From NCBI RefSeq assembly GCF_000091045.1, contig NC_006692.1:799721-844720 (forward strand): 45,000 nt of DNA, in the 5' to 3' direction. Source of the DNA: Cryptococcus deneoformans JEC21 (lineage: Eukaryota > Basidiomycota > Tremellomycetes > Tremellales > Cryptococcaceae). A program made the translations under genes and the position numbers. Shown here piece by piece: positions 1 to 10,367 of the stretch (position 1 is the stretch's first letter; each line of letters opens with the position of its first letter). The notes under the pieces were generated by a model. The model made no database searches. It was given only the letters and a program-made list of their open reading frames with translations, and was not told where the DNA came from.

Positions 1-1077
1 CATGTTTGGATAATTGGGAGCACAGTAACTCTAATCTTTGGCAATTCATCCTCGTCGGCTCGACTTTTGGCATGTTTGTCACAACTATTACCGTTACAAT
101 TCTTCTTTATGTCTTCTTCGCCGGGTCAGGATGTGGTACCAACACCTTTTTCATTACTTTCAATCTCATCCTATCGGTGATCGTGACAATAGTGGCGATA
201 TCCCACCCCGTTCAGGAAGCCAACCCCAAGTCTGGCCTTACTCAAGCTTCGATGGTTGCTGCGTACTGCACTTACCTTACCGCATCTGCTGTTGTCAATC
301 ACACCGATACTCAAGGAGGTAAATGTAACCCTCTGCACGCTCGGGGTGGTACTCAAACCACTACCCTTGTTGTTGGTGCCCTCTTCACCTTCCTCGCCAT
401 TGCCTATTCCACTTCCCGTGCTGCTACGCAGAGCACTGCGCTTGTGGGAAAAGGCCGCCATGAAGGAGCTTCATACGGTGCGGTTGCTCTGCCTCATGAC
501 GGCGAGGAGGAAGGTGAGGTTAGATTGGTTACGAATCAGCCGAAGGGAAGGAAAGACGAGATGCGATATCAGGCAATTTTGGCCGCTGTTAATGCGGGAT
601 CACTACCCGCTAGCGTCCTTGACGAACCAGAGGATGAGGACGAGGAAATTGAAGCCGCTATGGGAGAGGAGAGGGACGATGAACGAGCAGGAACTAAATA
701 CAACGTAAGTCATTAATCATAGGTAATCGTTCTTGCTTTTTCTAACACGAATCTAGTATTCCTGGTTCCACATCATTTTTGCTATCGCAGCAATGTATGT
801 GGCAGGTCTCCTTACGGACTGGGCTATCATTTCGACATCGCCTGTAGCCCATCCTACCGAGTCTCAATTCGGCGCTCCTGGCATTGTGAACGAGCCCGAC
901 GTCTACATTGGAAGATCGGAAACGACGATGTGGATGAGGATCATAAGCAGCTGGTTGTGCTATATGCTTTATACATGGAGCTTGTAAGTATCGATAATCC
1001 TTAGTTTACGAGGTTACTGACCGTAATGCTGCAGAGTTGGCCCTGTGCTGTTGCCTGATCGTTTTGGAAACGCGTAA
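1..1077 (+). CDS. TMS1: SERINC/TMS1 family membrane protein, C-terminal part
   Basis: Serine incorporator (TMS/TDE1) family polytopic membrane protein. In other organisms the family is linked to serine incorporation into lipids and to lipid scrambling. The 5' end lies outside the window; the codon register begins at base 3. Exons: 3-704, 757-983, 1035-1077, with GTAAGT donors and TCTAAC before the first acceptor. About 323 residues are visible. Several hydrophobic segments are clear (WQFILVGSTFGMFV; FFITFNLILSVIVTIVAI; TTTLVVGALFTFLAIAYST; WFHIIFAIAAMYVAGLLTDW), followed by the family's C-terminal pattern MWMRIISSWLCYMLYTWSL. A cytosolic-looking acidic loop (EPEDEDEEIEAA) sits before the last pair of membrane segments. 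Stop TAA at 1075-1077. The gene converges with GOS1. Confidence 0.9.
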
Positions 1078-1325
1078 AACGGGAATAATGGGGGTTATTA
1101 TGTCTTTGAAAAGTGTAACAACATTTGGTAGTCTCATCAACAATGTATGAGGGGGCTATAGTAACAAACAATTGAGACGGTCGGCTTTTTTCGCAGTAAT
1201 ATTTAATTGATTACAGTAACGAATCTGTGCGCAGTCGCACTAGTCATCTTTCAAGGCTCTTGTAGATCGCTGCAAAAAGCATCAATCAAATACATATTAC
1301 AGACTCATTCCAGATGACAAAGCTT

Positions 1326-2242
1326 CTAGAACCCAAACATATAACCAAGAAGTAATACAACGCACAGGCCGATAACGCATCCCATAATGACAGTATCTCT
1401 TCTTCTACGTGTCCTTATCATTGTGATGAGAGAATTAATACCTGGCATTTGGTTGAGAACACCGCCCATTCGAGAGTCGATAGAGGCAAGGAAGGTGCGT
1501 TGTTGGGCAAAGTCTTCGCGGGTGGCGTAGGCTTGACTGCATCGCAAATCAGCTTTCGAGAAGGGAGACGAATCGGTACGTGACGTACTTTAAGGTGTCG
1601 TCAATCATGCGATGACTCGAATCTATTCGAGATCGATCTTGCAAGAGAGCGTCCGTTGTGCCAGACCGTCCAGATTTGTAATCACTAAGAGAGACATAAG
1701 CAATGAGTGATGATCTCACGCACTTAGGTGTACCTTATGTCCTTGCGAACAGACCCTAAAAGGTTTGACCGCCGTATGGTTTGCTCAACATTGTTCTGTT
1801 GCTCCATCAATTCAGATGCTCAAACCTGGGAATTGATCTCGTCTCACCCGGGTGCGTACAAAGTCCCTCCTGTAATCATCCAAGTTATCCCTGTGAGTCT
1901 GGGCAGAGTGTTGCATTGACGTGGAAGGAGGTTGGCTCGGGGAATTTATAAGACTTGTGAGGTCTTCAATCGCTTGTTCAAGCTATTCACAAGTCAGTGA
2001 CTTGGACAAAGTCAGTATGTTAGTCCCACCTTTGAAAGAAGCTCTTCAATCTCCTCCTCAACGAGCTTGTAGCCCCCGATACCTTCTTCTTCCATACTGA
2101 GTTCATCACGACTAGAGCTTCCGCCCAGAGAGGAGCCGCGTGCGATGGAAGCAGCTAGCTTTGAATAAGTGGACAATTTCGAGTCCAAGGCTGTCTCAAG
2201 AGCTCGGGCATGCCTTCGTGCGTTGTCCCAGGACGTGGACAT
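1326..2242 (-). CDS. GOS1: Golgi SNARE GOS1 (GOSR1/GS28 family)
   Basis: Qb-SNARE for intra-Golgi and ER-Golgi vesicle fusion. Exons on the minus strand: 2242-2030, 1982-1848, 1795-1734, 1684-1589, 1536-1326, joining in frame to 238 residues, the usual size of the family. It begins MSTSWDNARRHARALE, has an N-terminal helical region with a Ser/Glu-rich insert, then HRDNLDDYRRDFVRTR and the SNARE helix including ATREDFAQQR and MPGINSLITMIRTRRRRD. A single C-terminal anchor (VIMGCVIGLCVVLLLGYMF) ends the protein, as expected of a tail-anchored SNARE. The start codon lies 265 bp from the divergent p24 gene start, so the two secretory-pathway genes probably share a promoter region. Splice sites are GT-AG; one donor is the weaker GTGGGA. 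Confidence 0.92.
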
Positions 2243-2507
2243 TGAGAAATTGGGATATCTGGATTGTGTATACACTGAACAGAGTGAAACGTGGACGCAA
2301 TAACATTCTGGTCGAACTCGATCTTGGGAGTTGTGCCATAAATGGGGTGCAATTTAAAGGGGGTTATTTAACCTCGAATATCGTGACGTTGACGATTTGG
2401 TATCACGACGTGTCACTACTATTTGCACTATTCGCTATTCACTACACCATTAACTATTCACTATCCCATCTTCATAAGAACGCCTCTTCCTCGCCCCATC
2501 CCTGGCT

Positions 2508-3382
2508 ATGCCTTTATCACGTCCACCAATACTTGCTGCCATAGCTATAGGCCTTCTCGCAGCTGCCCACGTCAGCGCGACAGCCTTGACAGCCATGTTG
2601 GCTGCAAACGACAGGTCTTGTTACTACGCCGACGTCGACGGGTTGGGAGAGAAAGTTGGTGCGTGTTTACTTCATATGATATTGCGACAAACCAGAGCTT
2701 ACCGTAATTTCATCCATTTCCGCCCAATAAACAGGCTTCTACTTCGCCGTGCAGTCCGGAGGAAACTTCGAAATTGACTATGTGGTGTTGGACCCAGATG
2801 ACAGAGTGATCTTGGAGGGCCAAGGAGAGAAGCAAGGTGACTACATTTTCACCGCCAACAAGGTAAGCTCCTATGATAGTTTCACGAAGCTATTAATTGC
2901 TGATTATTTCTCTCCAGCTTGGGGAATACTCTTTCTGCTTTGAAAATGAAGCGTACACCCAAGACAAACTTCTCGACTTTGAGTACGTGTTAATCCATCT
3001 TCTTAACGCGTCCAGACTCACATCCCGATAGCATTATGGTAGAATCTGAGCCTCGACGCATCCTTCCTGGTCAGCAACCACCTCTCAAGGAACACACCTC
3101 TGCCCTCGAAGAGAGCACTTACAAAATCAGTGGCATCTTGAACAGCATCACCAGAACTCAGAAATACTTCCACACAAGACATCACAGAAATTACTCTACC
3201 GTTCTATCGACACAGAGCAGAATATTGTGGTTCACAATTTTGGAGTGTATTATCATTGTAGCCATGTCCTTGTCAGTTTATCTCTTTTTGAAAAAGGCGA
3301 CACCGCTGATAAACGTGCCAGATTGCAAGTTTGGATTCTCAAGACTTTCTTTTCACGTGGCGGAAGGCGTTATAAGGTTTAA
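2508..3382 (+). CDS. p24/EMP24-GP25L family cargo receptor
   Basis: Type I membrane protein of the p24 family, which sorts cargo such as GPI-anchored proteins into COPII/COPI vesicles between ER and Golgi. Exons: 2508-2658, 2735-2862, 2918-2982, 3032-3271, 3322-3382, giving 214 residues, the family size. It has an N-terminal signal peptide (LAAIAIGLLAAAHVSATA), a GOLD domain with the two expected cysteines (RSCYYADV and YSFCFEN), a coiled-coil segment, a transmembrane helix (LWFTILECIIIVAMSLLQVW) and a short basic tail with di-aromatic TFF followed by RRYKV. The last exon uses a GTCAGT donor. Which p24 subfamily (alpha, beta, gamma, delta) it belongs to is not settled by eye. It converges with the SWIB gene, 95 bp between stop codons. 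Confidence 0.9.
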
Positions 3383-3477
3383 GAGCAACGACATCAACTC
3401 ATGTTTATTATGCATTCATTCTCAGCATAATGAAGGAATTTGCTGCATTCTGGTATTGACAAATGGCGTCTCATACA

Positions 3478-5282
3478 CTATCTCATATTCCCGTAGCTAG
3501 CAGCCTGCGCTCTCCTGTCATGTTCCATTCTAGCTGACTCATGTACTGTAATCGCTTCATCCACCCATGGCATGGTAAACAGGTCGCTTCGACGCAAATC
3601 TTCTTCGCGAACAGAGCCGCCATTAACGACCGCTTGCCCGATTTGATAGCCGAGCATCTGATCAAGATCGCGGGCTTGCGCAGCAAGCCAGTTGTTGATA
3701 AAGGCTTGAGGATTAGCGCTGTTGTTGGTAACGGTTAGTCAGTCTGTCAAATGGCTCAGATGAGCAGTAACATACGCGAACGATTCGAGGAAATCCTTCT
3801 TTTGTTTTAATTCCTTAGCAAAGAAGGCCAACTCAGCAACCTTGTCTTCGAGCTTAACAATCTCTTGACCCTCTGGACCCTCAAAGCTTCCAATCATTGA
3901 CGCCATTTTGCTCTTGAGCGGGTCTTCAATTTCAATGGGGATGTCAAAGCATTTGTTGTGGAATGTATAATCTTTTGAGACGCTAATCCGGATGTTAGCG
4001 AATCCAAAGCGGAAAGAAATCAAAACGTACTCTATGGTGTAGGGTATAACAACAGGGTCAGGATGAGCAAGATAACGCGTTGCGATTTCGGGTAGTTCAT
4101 GAAATGGAACGGTTTCTTGCCCTTGCGGGAGAAGCTGCCCATAAGTCAGCGTTTTGTCAACAATAGATCTTGGAAATGACCCACCTTTTGTAGGCCTCCG
4201 ACAGCTTTGATGATTGTCCCATCCTCCTTGTCCTGCGCACCGGTAGTCTTAACCAATTTCCATAGGCCACTCATTATTTCAGATCTTGTACTTTCCCTCA
4301 AGCCGATAAGTCCCGCGAGAGGTTCAAGAACCTTATAACGCTCAGGGTAGTGCGCAATATGCAAAGAAATACGGCAAGGTATATTGACATCCCCTCTGCG
4401 AAGGATCTCGAATCCATCGAGCGGCGGGCCTTGGTGGCTTGTGGCATGCCATTCTACAATGTTACCTTCCGGGAAAGTGGGCGCATCGCGATTGTCAAAC
4501 TCGATGATAGCGCTTTTGAGGAAAGTCGTAAATTTTCTCTTGGTTTTATCGAGTCTAACGTTTCCAGACTGTACGGCTGTGCATTAGCATCAAAATTCGA
4601 AAAAAAAAAAACCTCAAACCACCACTTACATCCAATAGGCGCCCTTCGACCTTTAAAATCCATCCAGCAATACCTTTTCCCGTATTGAGATCGGGCTCGT
4701 TGCTTTTCGTTACACCACCATCGGCCATAATCGCATCCTGCCCCGGGTTTTCTCGAGGGCCTGTGCTGTAATCACCACCGACAACACTTCCTGCGCCTGC
4801 ATCCAATGCCTTTTGCCAGTCCTGGTCATGGGCGGTGTTCGATATGAACACGCGCAATACTCTCTTGACCTGCCATTAAAACCAAATTAGGTTCAAAATT
4901 TCCAAGGCCAGTGTGATAAAATGTCAACGTACACGGGTAGGTCGCCCAAGGGCATCGTTGACCTCTGCTTTCTTCCTCATCAATGTCCAGTCAAGCTTTT
5001 GCTCGATCTTCATCAACTCATTGAACGCTGGAGAATTGGACACGAGAGCGGAGAGCACGTGCGGAGGGGGTAATGGTGGACGAGGGTGCTTTCTGTGGTT
5101 TGTTTGCGTCAGTGCTGAGAGAAGGATGGGCTCCTGTGGACATACAATCTACGAGCGGCATCGGCGTCAACTTCTGCGCGGCGTTTAAGGTCTTGCTGGG
5201 CCTGTGGTGCCTGAGGCTGCTGGGACTGCTGTTGTGGAGCCGCAGAGCTGGGCTGCGATGGACCTGCTTGGGGACCGGACAT
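3478..5282 (-). CDS. SWIB-domain chromatin remodelling subunit (BAF60/SMARCD; Snf12/Rsc6-like)
   Basis: Subunit of SWI/SNF or RSC-type nucleosome remodellers. Exons: 5282-5146, 5092-4933, 4869-4630, 4568-4185, 4134-4031, 3982-3776, 3718-3478, for 490 residues. The N-terminus is Pro/Gln-rich (SQPSSAAPQQQSQQPQAP). BAF60 landmarks follow in order: FNELMKIEQKLDWTLMRKK, VKRVLRVFISNT, GWILKVEGRLLD, the NIVEWH motif, and a SWIB domain (YKVLEPLAGLIGLRESTRSE, then MSGLWKLVKTTGAQDKEDG). A C-terminal helical region contains AFINNWLAAQARDLDQMLGY. All junctions preserve frame. It is divergent from RRP36, with 270 bp between start codons. I cannot say by eye whether it is the SWI/SNF or the RSC paralogue. 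Confidence 0.9.
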
Positions 5283-5552
5283 GAAAAAAGAAAGTGGATG
5301 GTGAAAGGATGGAGAGGTTGTTGACGAAAGGCAAGTCCAGCACGCGGTTGTTGATCTGCTTTTGCGATTACAATTATTTTCTAAATACTAGTAGTCCAAT
5401 TATTAGCAATTAAAAAAAATTGTAATCAAGCGCGATATCTAATCTCCAGGCTGCCTTCAAAATAATTGCATTCACTTTCGACTTATTGTTGACTTCAAAT
5501 TTGAAAGGGAAGCCATTCTATTAAGATCAGCACCAGGCAAGACACATTCAGA

Positions 5553-6977
5553 ATGGTTACAGCATCATCATCGAAGGCTACCGGGGCAACTCGCCTCAAA
5601 CAGGCGAACAAGGCAGTTAAGGAACCTTCCCCGGACGATGAGTTTTTGGAGTCGGACTCGGAAGTCGACGAATTTGCAGAGGGATTCCAGCCAGGTCTGG
5701 CAGAAGAGTATTCTGATGATGATGACGATGATGAAGGCAAGGAGGATGATGGAGAGGGCTATGGATATGAAGAGAGTGAGGAAGAAGGAAATGCAAAATG
5801 GGAACCCGATAACTGGGACGGCAATGAGGACACTGTCTCCGAAAGTGGAAGCGATGATGACGAGGATGCTGAATTGGTAAGCCTGCTCAGTATACTTCCC
5901 TGGTAAGCTGTCACTGACCGTTTCCCTTTTACAGAGAAATCTCCAAAATAGCAAGTATTGAAGATCTCCAATCGGCATATTTAGTACTTGGCTAACCGAT
6001 GTTCGCAGACCTCAACTCATTGCCACTTTCAACCCTTGCGAAAGCGCAGAAGTCCCTCTCACGCAAATCTTCTTCTTCTTCTTCAAATGGCCGAAGCAAA
6101 GAAGAGAAACTTGCCCTGATGAAGTCCAAGCTTGCTCAAATGCAGCGAAGCAAGGGTAAAGCCGTTGCTGTTCCGGATACCGACAGTCATAGGTTTGGAT
6201 CAAGGGCACAAGAATCTGATGAGGAGTCTGACTCTGGGCCGGAAACTACTTCGTCTACGAAAAGAGGCAGTAAACACGCGTACGTAGAGATCTCATTTTT
6301 GACCGCACATGGCATTGCTGACTGTTATCTAGCCCGGCTGCATTGAGTACCAAAAAGCAGGTGTCTCGCAAGCGGCAAGTCATCGAGGTCCCCAAACCGG
6401 AACGCCGCGATCCACGTTTTTCTTCGGTCTCTGCAGGTCATGCTAATGCAGATCTTCATTCAAAATCCTACTCTTTCTTGCCTGACCTTCTCCGTCAAGA
6501 GTTTTCTGGATTGAAAGAAGCTGTGGCTGCTGCCAAGAAGGCAGAGAAGAATTGCCCCTGGGCCGAAAAGCCAATGAGAACTGCTGAGCGTGAAAGGCTT
6601 GAAGTGCAGATGGGGCAAGTTAGGACAAAACTGGTGAGAACAGAGAAAGAAGCTATGGAGAGGGAAGTTTTGGCCAAGGCGAAGAAGGAAGAAAGGGAGA
6701 AAAGGACTCAGGGGAAGGCCGCTTGGTTCATGAAAAAGGGCGAGTCCCCAAAATGTAGTTGTATACTTAAGCTGACAGGCAATCAACAGGCGAGAAGAAA
6801 GACTTGCTTCTCAAAGCGCGTTTCGAGACACTCGAGAAACAAGGGGGAAAGACAGCTGTCAAAAAACTTGTGGAGAAGAAGAGGAAGAAGCTTGCGAGCA
6901 AGGAGAAAAAGAGCCGGCCCTTTGCGAAAGGAGCAGAGGGTATGGGCCGGGATACCAAGAGGCGAAGAGTCGCTTAA
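5553..6977 (+). CDS. RRP36: rRNA biogenesis protein RRP36
   Basis: Nucleolar component of the early 90S pre-ribosome, needed for cleavage of pre-rRNA on the 18S side. Exons: 5553-5876, 5935-5950 (16 nt), 6009-6279, 6333-6739, 6790-6977, giving 401 residues. The N-terminal third is strongly acidic (YSDDDDDDEGKEDDGEG). Then come NSLPLSTLAKAQ, a Ser-rich stretch, the central RDPRF and YSFLPDLLRQEF motifs, a long basic coiled coil, and the diagnostic C-terminus (AAWFMKKGEKKDLLLKARFE; KKRKKLASKEKKSRPF). Introns 2 (5951-6008) and 4 (6740-6789) have GC donors (GCAAGT and GCGAGT). No GT donor near either junction keeps the frame at a plausible intron length, while the GC reading restores the conserved protein. 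Confidence 0.9.
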
Positions 6978-7296
6978 AAATCATGATTGTAGACATTTTA
7001 TTGTGTTTCTGTATTCATCAAATACTGTTAGCAACATGCACGTGGCCCAATATGCACGTCCGCCGGTTTTCGGTCACGAGTACTTGAATAAAGAGACAGT
7101 AAGCTTAATGAGCGCCAGCTGCAATGCAGTCTCAATTTTGTGTCGAAAGTAAAGCTGTACAGTGATGTTGATTGGCGGTTTTGTGTGGCCTAACGAGTCC
7201 TTTGAAACTGTCCCCCGAATATCCTCCCAACCTAAAAGCATGTCGTGCCACTCGTGCATAAACGCCATCCATACATCCCGAGGCTAAGATAGCTCT

Positions 7297-8039
7297 TTAA
7301 CGGCCACCCTTGCCGGCGCCACCCTTCATGCTCTGCTTAGAAACCTTGGGGACGTTGGCCTGGGCGGGCTTGTTGGCGGCCTTGCGGGCCTCCTTGTCAC
7401 GCTTCTCAGTCTTGGCCTTGGTGATGGCGGCTTGACGGGCAGCGGCGCGGACCTCGGGCTTAGCAGTTCGCTTAGCGAGGATGGAAGCAAGGTCGGCACC
7501 AACGATACCACGCTACGGCGAGATTAGCAAACGATTTTACAGATCTCATTTCCTCCGTTGTCCTTCCACCATCAATCCTCAACATAACATGTCAAATCAA
7601 AGCTTTCAGATTTGCCCATTTCCCCACCGAGTCATGCCTCCTTGCCTTCGCCTGCTTGTGATCGCCTAGTTGAAACCGAAAAATAAACCCACCTGGACCT
7701 TGACGTTCTTCCTAGACCTCTTCTTGGCGACCTCCTCGGTGATACCCTTCTTGTGCATCCTAAAGCAATCCCGCCCAAATCAGCAAACCGTTTTCCTCCT
7801 CTGGGCTATCTCCACACACCGTCGGTAAACCTGAGTCCAAGCGATCTTTCGGGGGTTCTTTCGTTGAAGGAAGAGAGACTCAGCCTTGGCGCTGAGGAAT
7901 CGGAAGGTCTACAAGGCTTTTAGCAGACCACACATGATCCGGAGATATGGTTACCAACCTTGGAGTCCCCTCGGACGTAGACCTTTCCCCTGGAAGGGTA
8001 GACCTTGTACCCGGTGAAGTCACACCTGTCGACACGCAT
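7297..8039 (-). CDS. RPL24: 60S ribosomal protein eL24
   Basis: Large-subunit ribosomal protein eL24, at the intersubunit face. Exons: 8039-7959, 7908-7820, 7759-7693, 7512-7297, giving 150 residues, close to the family size. The N-terminus matches the zinc-ribbon-like fold region of eL24 (DRCDFTGYKVYPSRGKVYV; RGDSKTFRFLSAKAESLFLQ), followed by RKNPRKIAWTQVYRR and HKKGITEEVAKKRSRKNV. The C-terminal tail is Ala/Lys-rich (KAANKPAQANVPKVSKQSM) and ends GGAGKGGR. The start ATG sits directly on the acceptor AG of a probable 5' UTR intron. It converges with RRP36. Confidence 0.95.
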
Positions 8040-8096
8040 CTGCAGATGGCTGGATCAGTGGGGTTGAAAAGGGAGTGATACCGAACCTGTACTCAC
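8040..8096 (-). other. Probable 5' UTR intron of RPL24
   Basis: Read on the minus strand, a GTGAGT donor (first base at 8096) is followed 57 nt later by CTGCAG, immediately next to the RPL24 ATG at 8039. No usable in-frame upstream ATG is seen. Introns ending at or near the start codon are common in fungal ribosomal-protein genes. Inferred from splice consensus only. Confidence 0.6.
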
Positions 8097-8706
8097 TTTT
8101 GCTATATGTAAAGGGTAAGGTTAGTAGTACGAGGAAGATTCAACCAATGTCAAAAGAAGACGCTCTCCCATCAGCAGGCAACGTCCCGTCGTGCCGCATA
8201 GTGCCACACCAATAATTCCCACACGGGGAATTTACTTCCGTTCGGCTTTTATCTCTGTGCGGTTCTTATCCCCGACAGTGTCGCCGGTGTCCGGATCTCA
8301 GTCCACACCTATTGCTTCAGATGTTGCAACTTGCTGCATGGCACTGCACCACGCAAATAAATGCATGTAACCGAGCATCGACATTCGCGGTACGTATTAC
8401 TTTACCCACTGTGCTGTCATGCTTCACGCTTTCCAAGTGTTGTACACAATAGTTTCGGCCCACGTCAGTATCTGAACGTGCAGTTATCCGTTTGTTGGCT
8501 GCCTGCGATGAAAGACCAACATGCGATACTAGTAGTCTGTCTGTGTATGGGCTTTTGATCGACAACTTGCAATCTACCATTAGGCCCTAAAAAGGCTTCC
8601 TTTACGCAAATTACGAAGGTAACTTTGCCTACATAATAGAACTGTTGATACATATAGCATACAACATTGTTGACGGATGTACATGCCCACTCATCTGTTC
8701 CCCAAA
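8097..8706. other. Intergenic: RPL24 promoter side and 3' flank of the CCDC174-like gene
   Basis: About 600 bp without a supportable gene. It should hold the RPL24 promoter and the terminator of the upstream minus-strand gene. I saw no clear TATA box, tRNA or repeat; short open frames on both strands overlap one another and have no family features. Confidence 0.5.
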
Positions 8707-10090
8707 TCACTGCCCTTCCCATTCCTTTTGCAAGGTATTCAAGAACTCATCTGCCTCCCTTGCCCTCCTTTCCTCCTTTAATATTTGCACCTCCTTCTCA
8801 CCACCAAACAGCTGGATTCGTTTAGCCTCAATCATCGCCTTCCGTTGCTCCAACTTCCTCTTCCGGGCTTCTTGCGCTGCCGTTATACCTCCTCGCCGAT
8901 CAGCCTCGGCGCGCGCAAGCTCAGTTTCATGCCGTTGGGATTTCAGCGCGGCCTGTTGTTCTGCACGGCGCTGCTCATCCAAGGAGAATTGATATTGACC
9001 TGCACCCTTCACTCGCACTATATGAAAAATCAGACACATGAATGCGCGAGATAATGATTGATGACAATGTACCTTCCTTGGTTGAATCGTAATGATGCGC
9101 TCGCGCCTCCTCTTCGGCCTGCCGATATTTGGCTTTGATAACCTCTGGATTCGGTTCGTACACAGGGAAAACGTGTTGTTCGCCATCTACGCATCTCTGT
9201 TAGTCCTCAGATCACTCATGGACGAGCCCAGTCTTACGAATCACTTTGGACTGTCTACACTGCAGTTAGTATTGAAGATGCGAAACACATCTGAAGGATA
9301 CTCACTGTACTTCGGCATATGCAGAGTTTTCAGCACCGCTTGGTATCAGCTCTACAGGTTCATTTCTCCCTCTTATCCGTTCTGCCTCCTTTGCTTCCTT
9401 GCGTGTACCAGTTCTTGTTCTTCCTAGCTCATCAACGTATTCAACTTGGGCCAGATCGTCGTCTTCTTCATCCTGATATGATATTAGTGTTTCGTACTAC
9501 TTTCGTCTAATCTGCAGATTACTTGCCTCATCATCGGACCAACTTAAACGAGCAGGATGTGCAGATTCGTCTTCATCCGAAGAATGGTCTGAGAATTCTT
9601 CAAGCTTCTCAAACTACCGGAACCTCAGTGACGCTTAAATTGACGGGAATTCATACTCACATCAATGACAGCCTCTTCAATCTCCTTCTGACTCAGCCCT
9701 GAAAAGTCGCCTTTCTTAATCTGCTCGTATTTCTTGGCCTTTGCTTTAAGAATCTCTCTTCGCTCCTCTTCAGTAGGTCCGCCTTCATCATCAAACCGAC
9801 GACGCTTGGCATCATTTCTCGCTTCTGCCGCCAGACGCTTCACTAGTCCTGGGGACGGTTTATTAAATGGGTCTCTGCTCTGTTGTGGGATAATCGTTCC
9901 ATTAGTACTGCTTCTGTTTAGTAAACTGATCTTTAACCACCTTCTGTATGTGTTGCTTGCGAGGAAGTCCCTTCACAGGACCTCTGCCTTCCTTGGCAAA
10001 TCTATCAACATGTTCTGCAGTAATGGCCTTGAGATCTAAAAGTGCTCCACGCGATATGTTGCTCGCCTTCTGCTTGCCTGTGTCTGGCAT
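8707..10090 (-). CDS. CCDC174-like coiled-coil protein (DUF4078 family)
   Basis: Nuclear coiled-coil protein resembling CCDC174, which is associated with the spliceosome/exon-junction machinery in animals. Best exon model: 10090-9941, 9879-9661, 9613-9527, 9472-9306, 9254-9238 (17 nt), 9186-9073, 9017-8707, for 354 residues. Features: N-terminal SRGALLDLKAITAEHV; basic/acidic helix GPTEEERREILKAKAKKYEQ; acidic SWSDDEDEEDDDLAQVEY; the family hallmark VDELGRTRTGTRKEA; YEPNPEVIKAKYRQAEEEAR; and a long C-terminal coiled coil (ITAAQEARKRKLEQRKAMIE). The first intron is uncertain: donor at 9940 (GTGGTT) or 9926 (GTTTAC) both keep frame. The third intron (9473-9526) has a GC donor, GAG|GCAAGT. It is divergent from the RNA-binding protein gene. 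Confidence 0.78.
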
Positions 10091-10367
10091 TGTTGTCCTT
10101 GCTGGTGCTCTGTATGCTGCTGTGTTATTATTTATTGATTATGATTTGCCTTGAAAGGAGATGGGACGATGACGTACGGAAAGAAGTGCCACATGCGGGG
10201 ATAGCTGCAGGAGCTAAAATGGCCACTCAGTTAAGGGAACGCTTGCTTAGCCCCATGACAGCAGTTTTGCGCCATCTTCATTCGCATCCCTTTCTTCTTC
10301 CTTCTTTCCATCTTCTTACTTCTATCTTTATCTTACTCTCCATCCATCAATCCAAATAATATCAAAC

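Noticed and set aside
5955..5957. GT (GTATTG) as the donor of RRP36 intron 2
   Set aside because: It gives the wrong frame for the conserved NSLPLSTLAKAQ segment; the GC donor four bases upstream keeps it.
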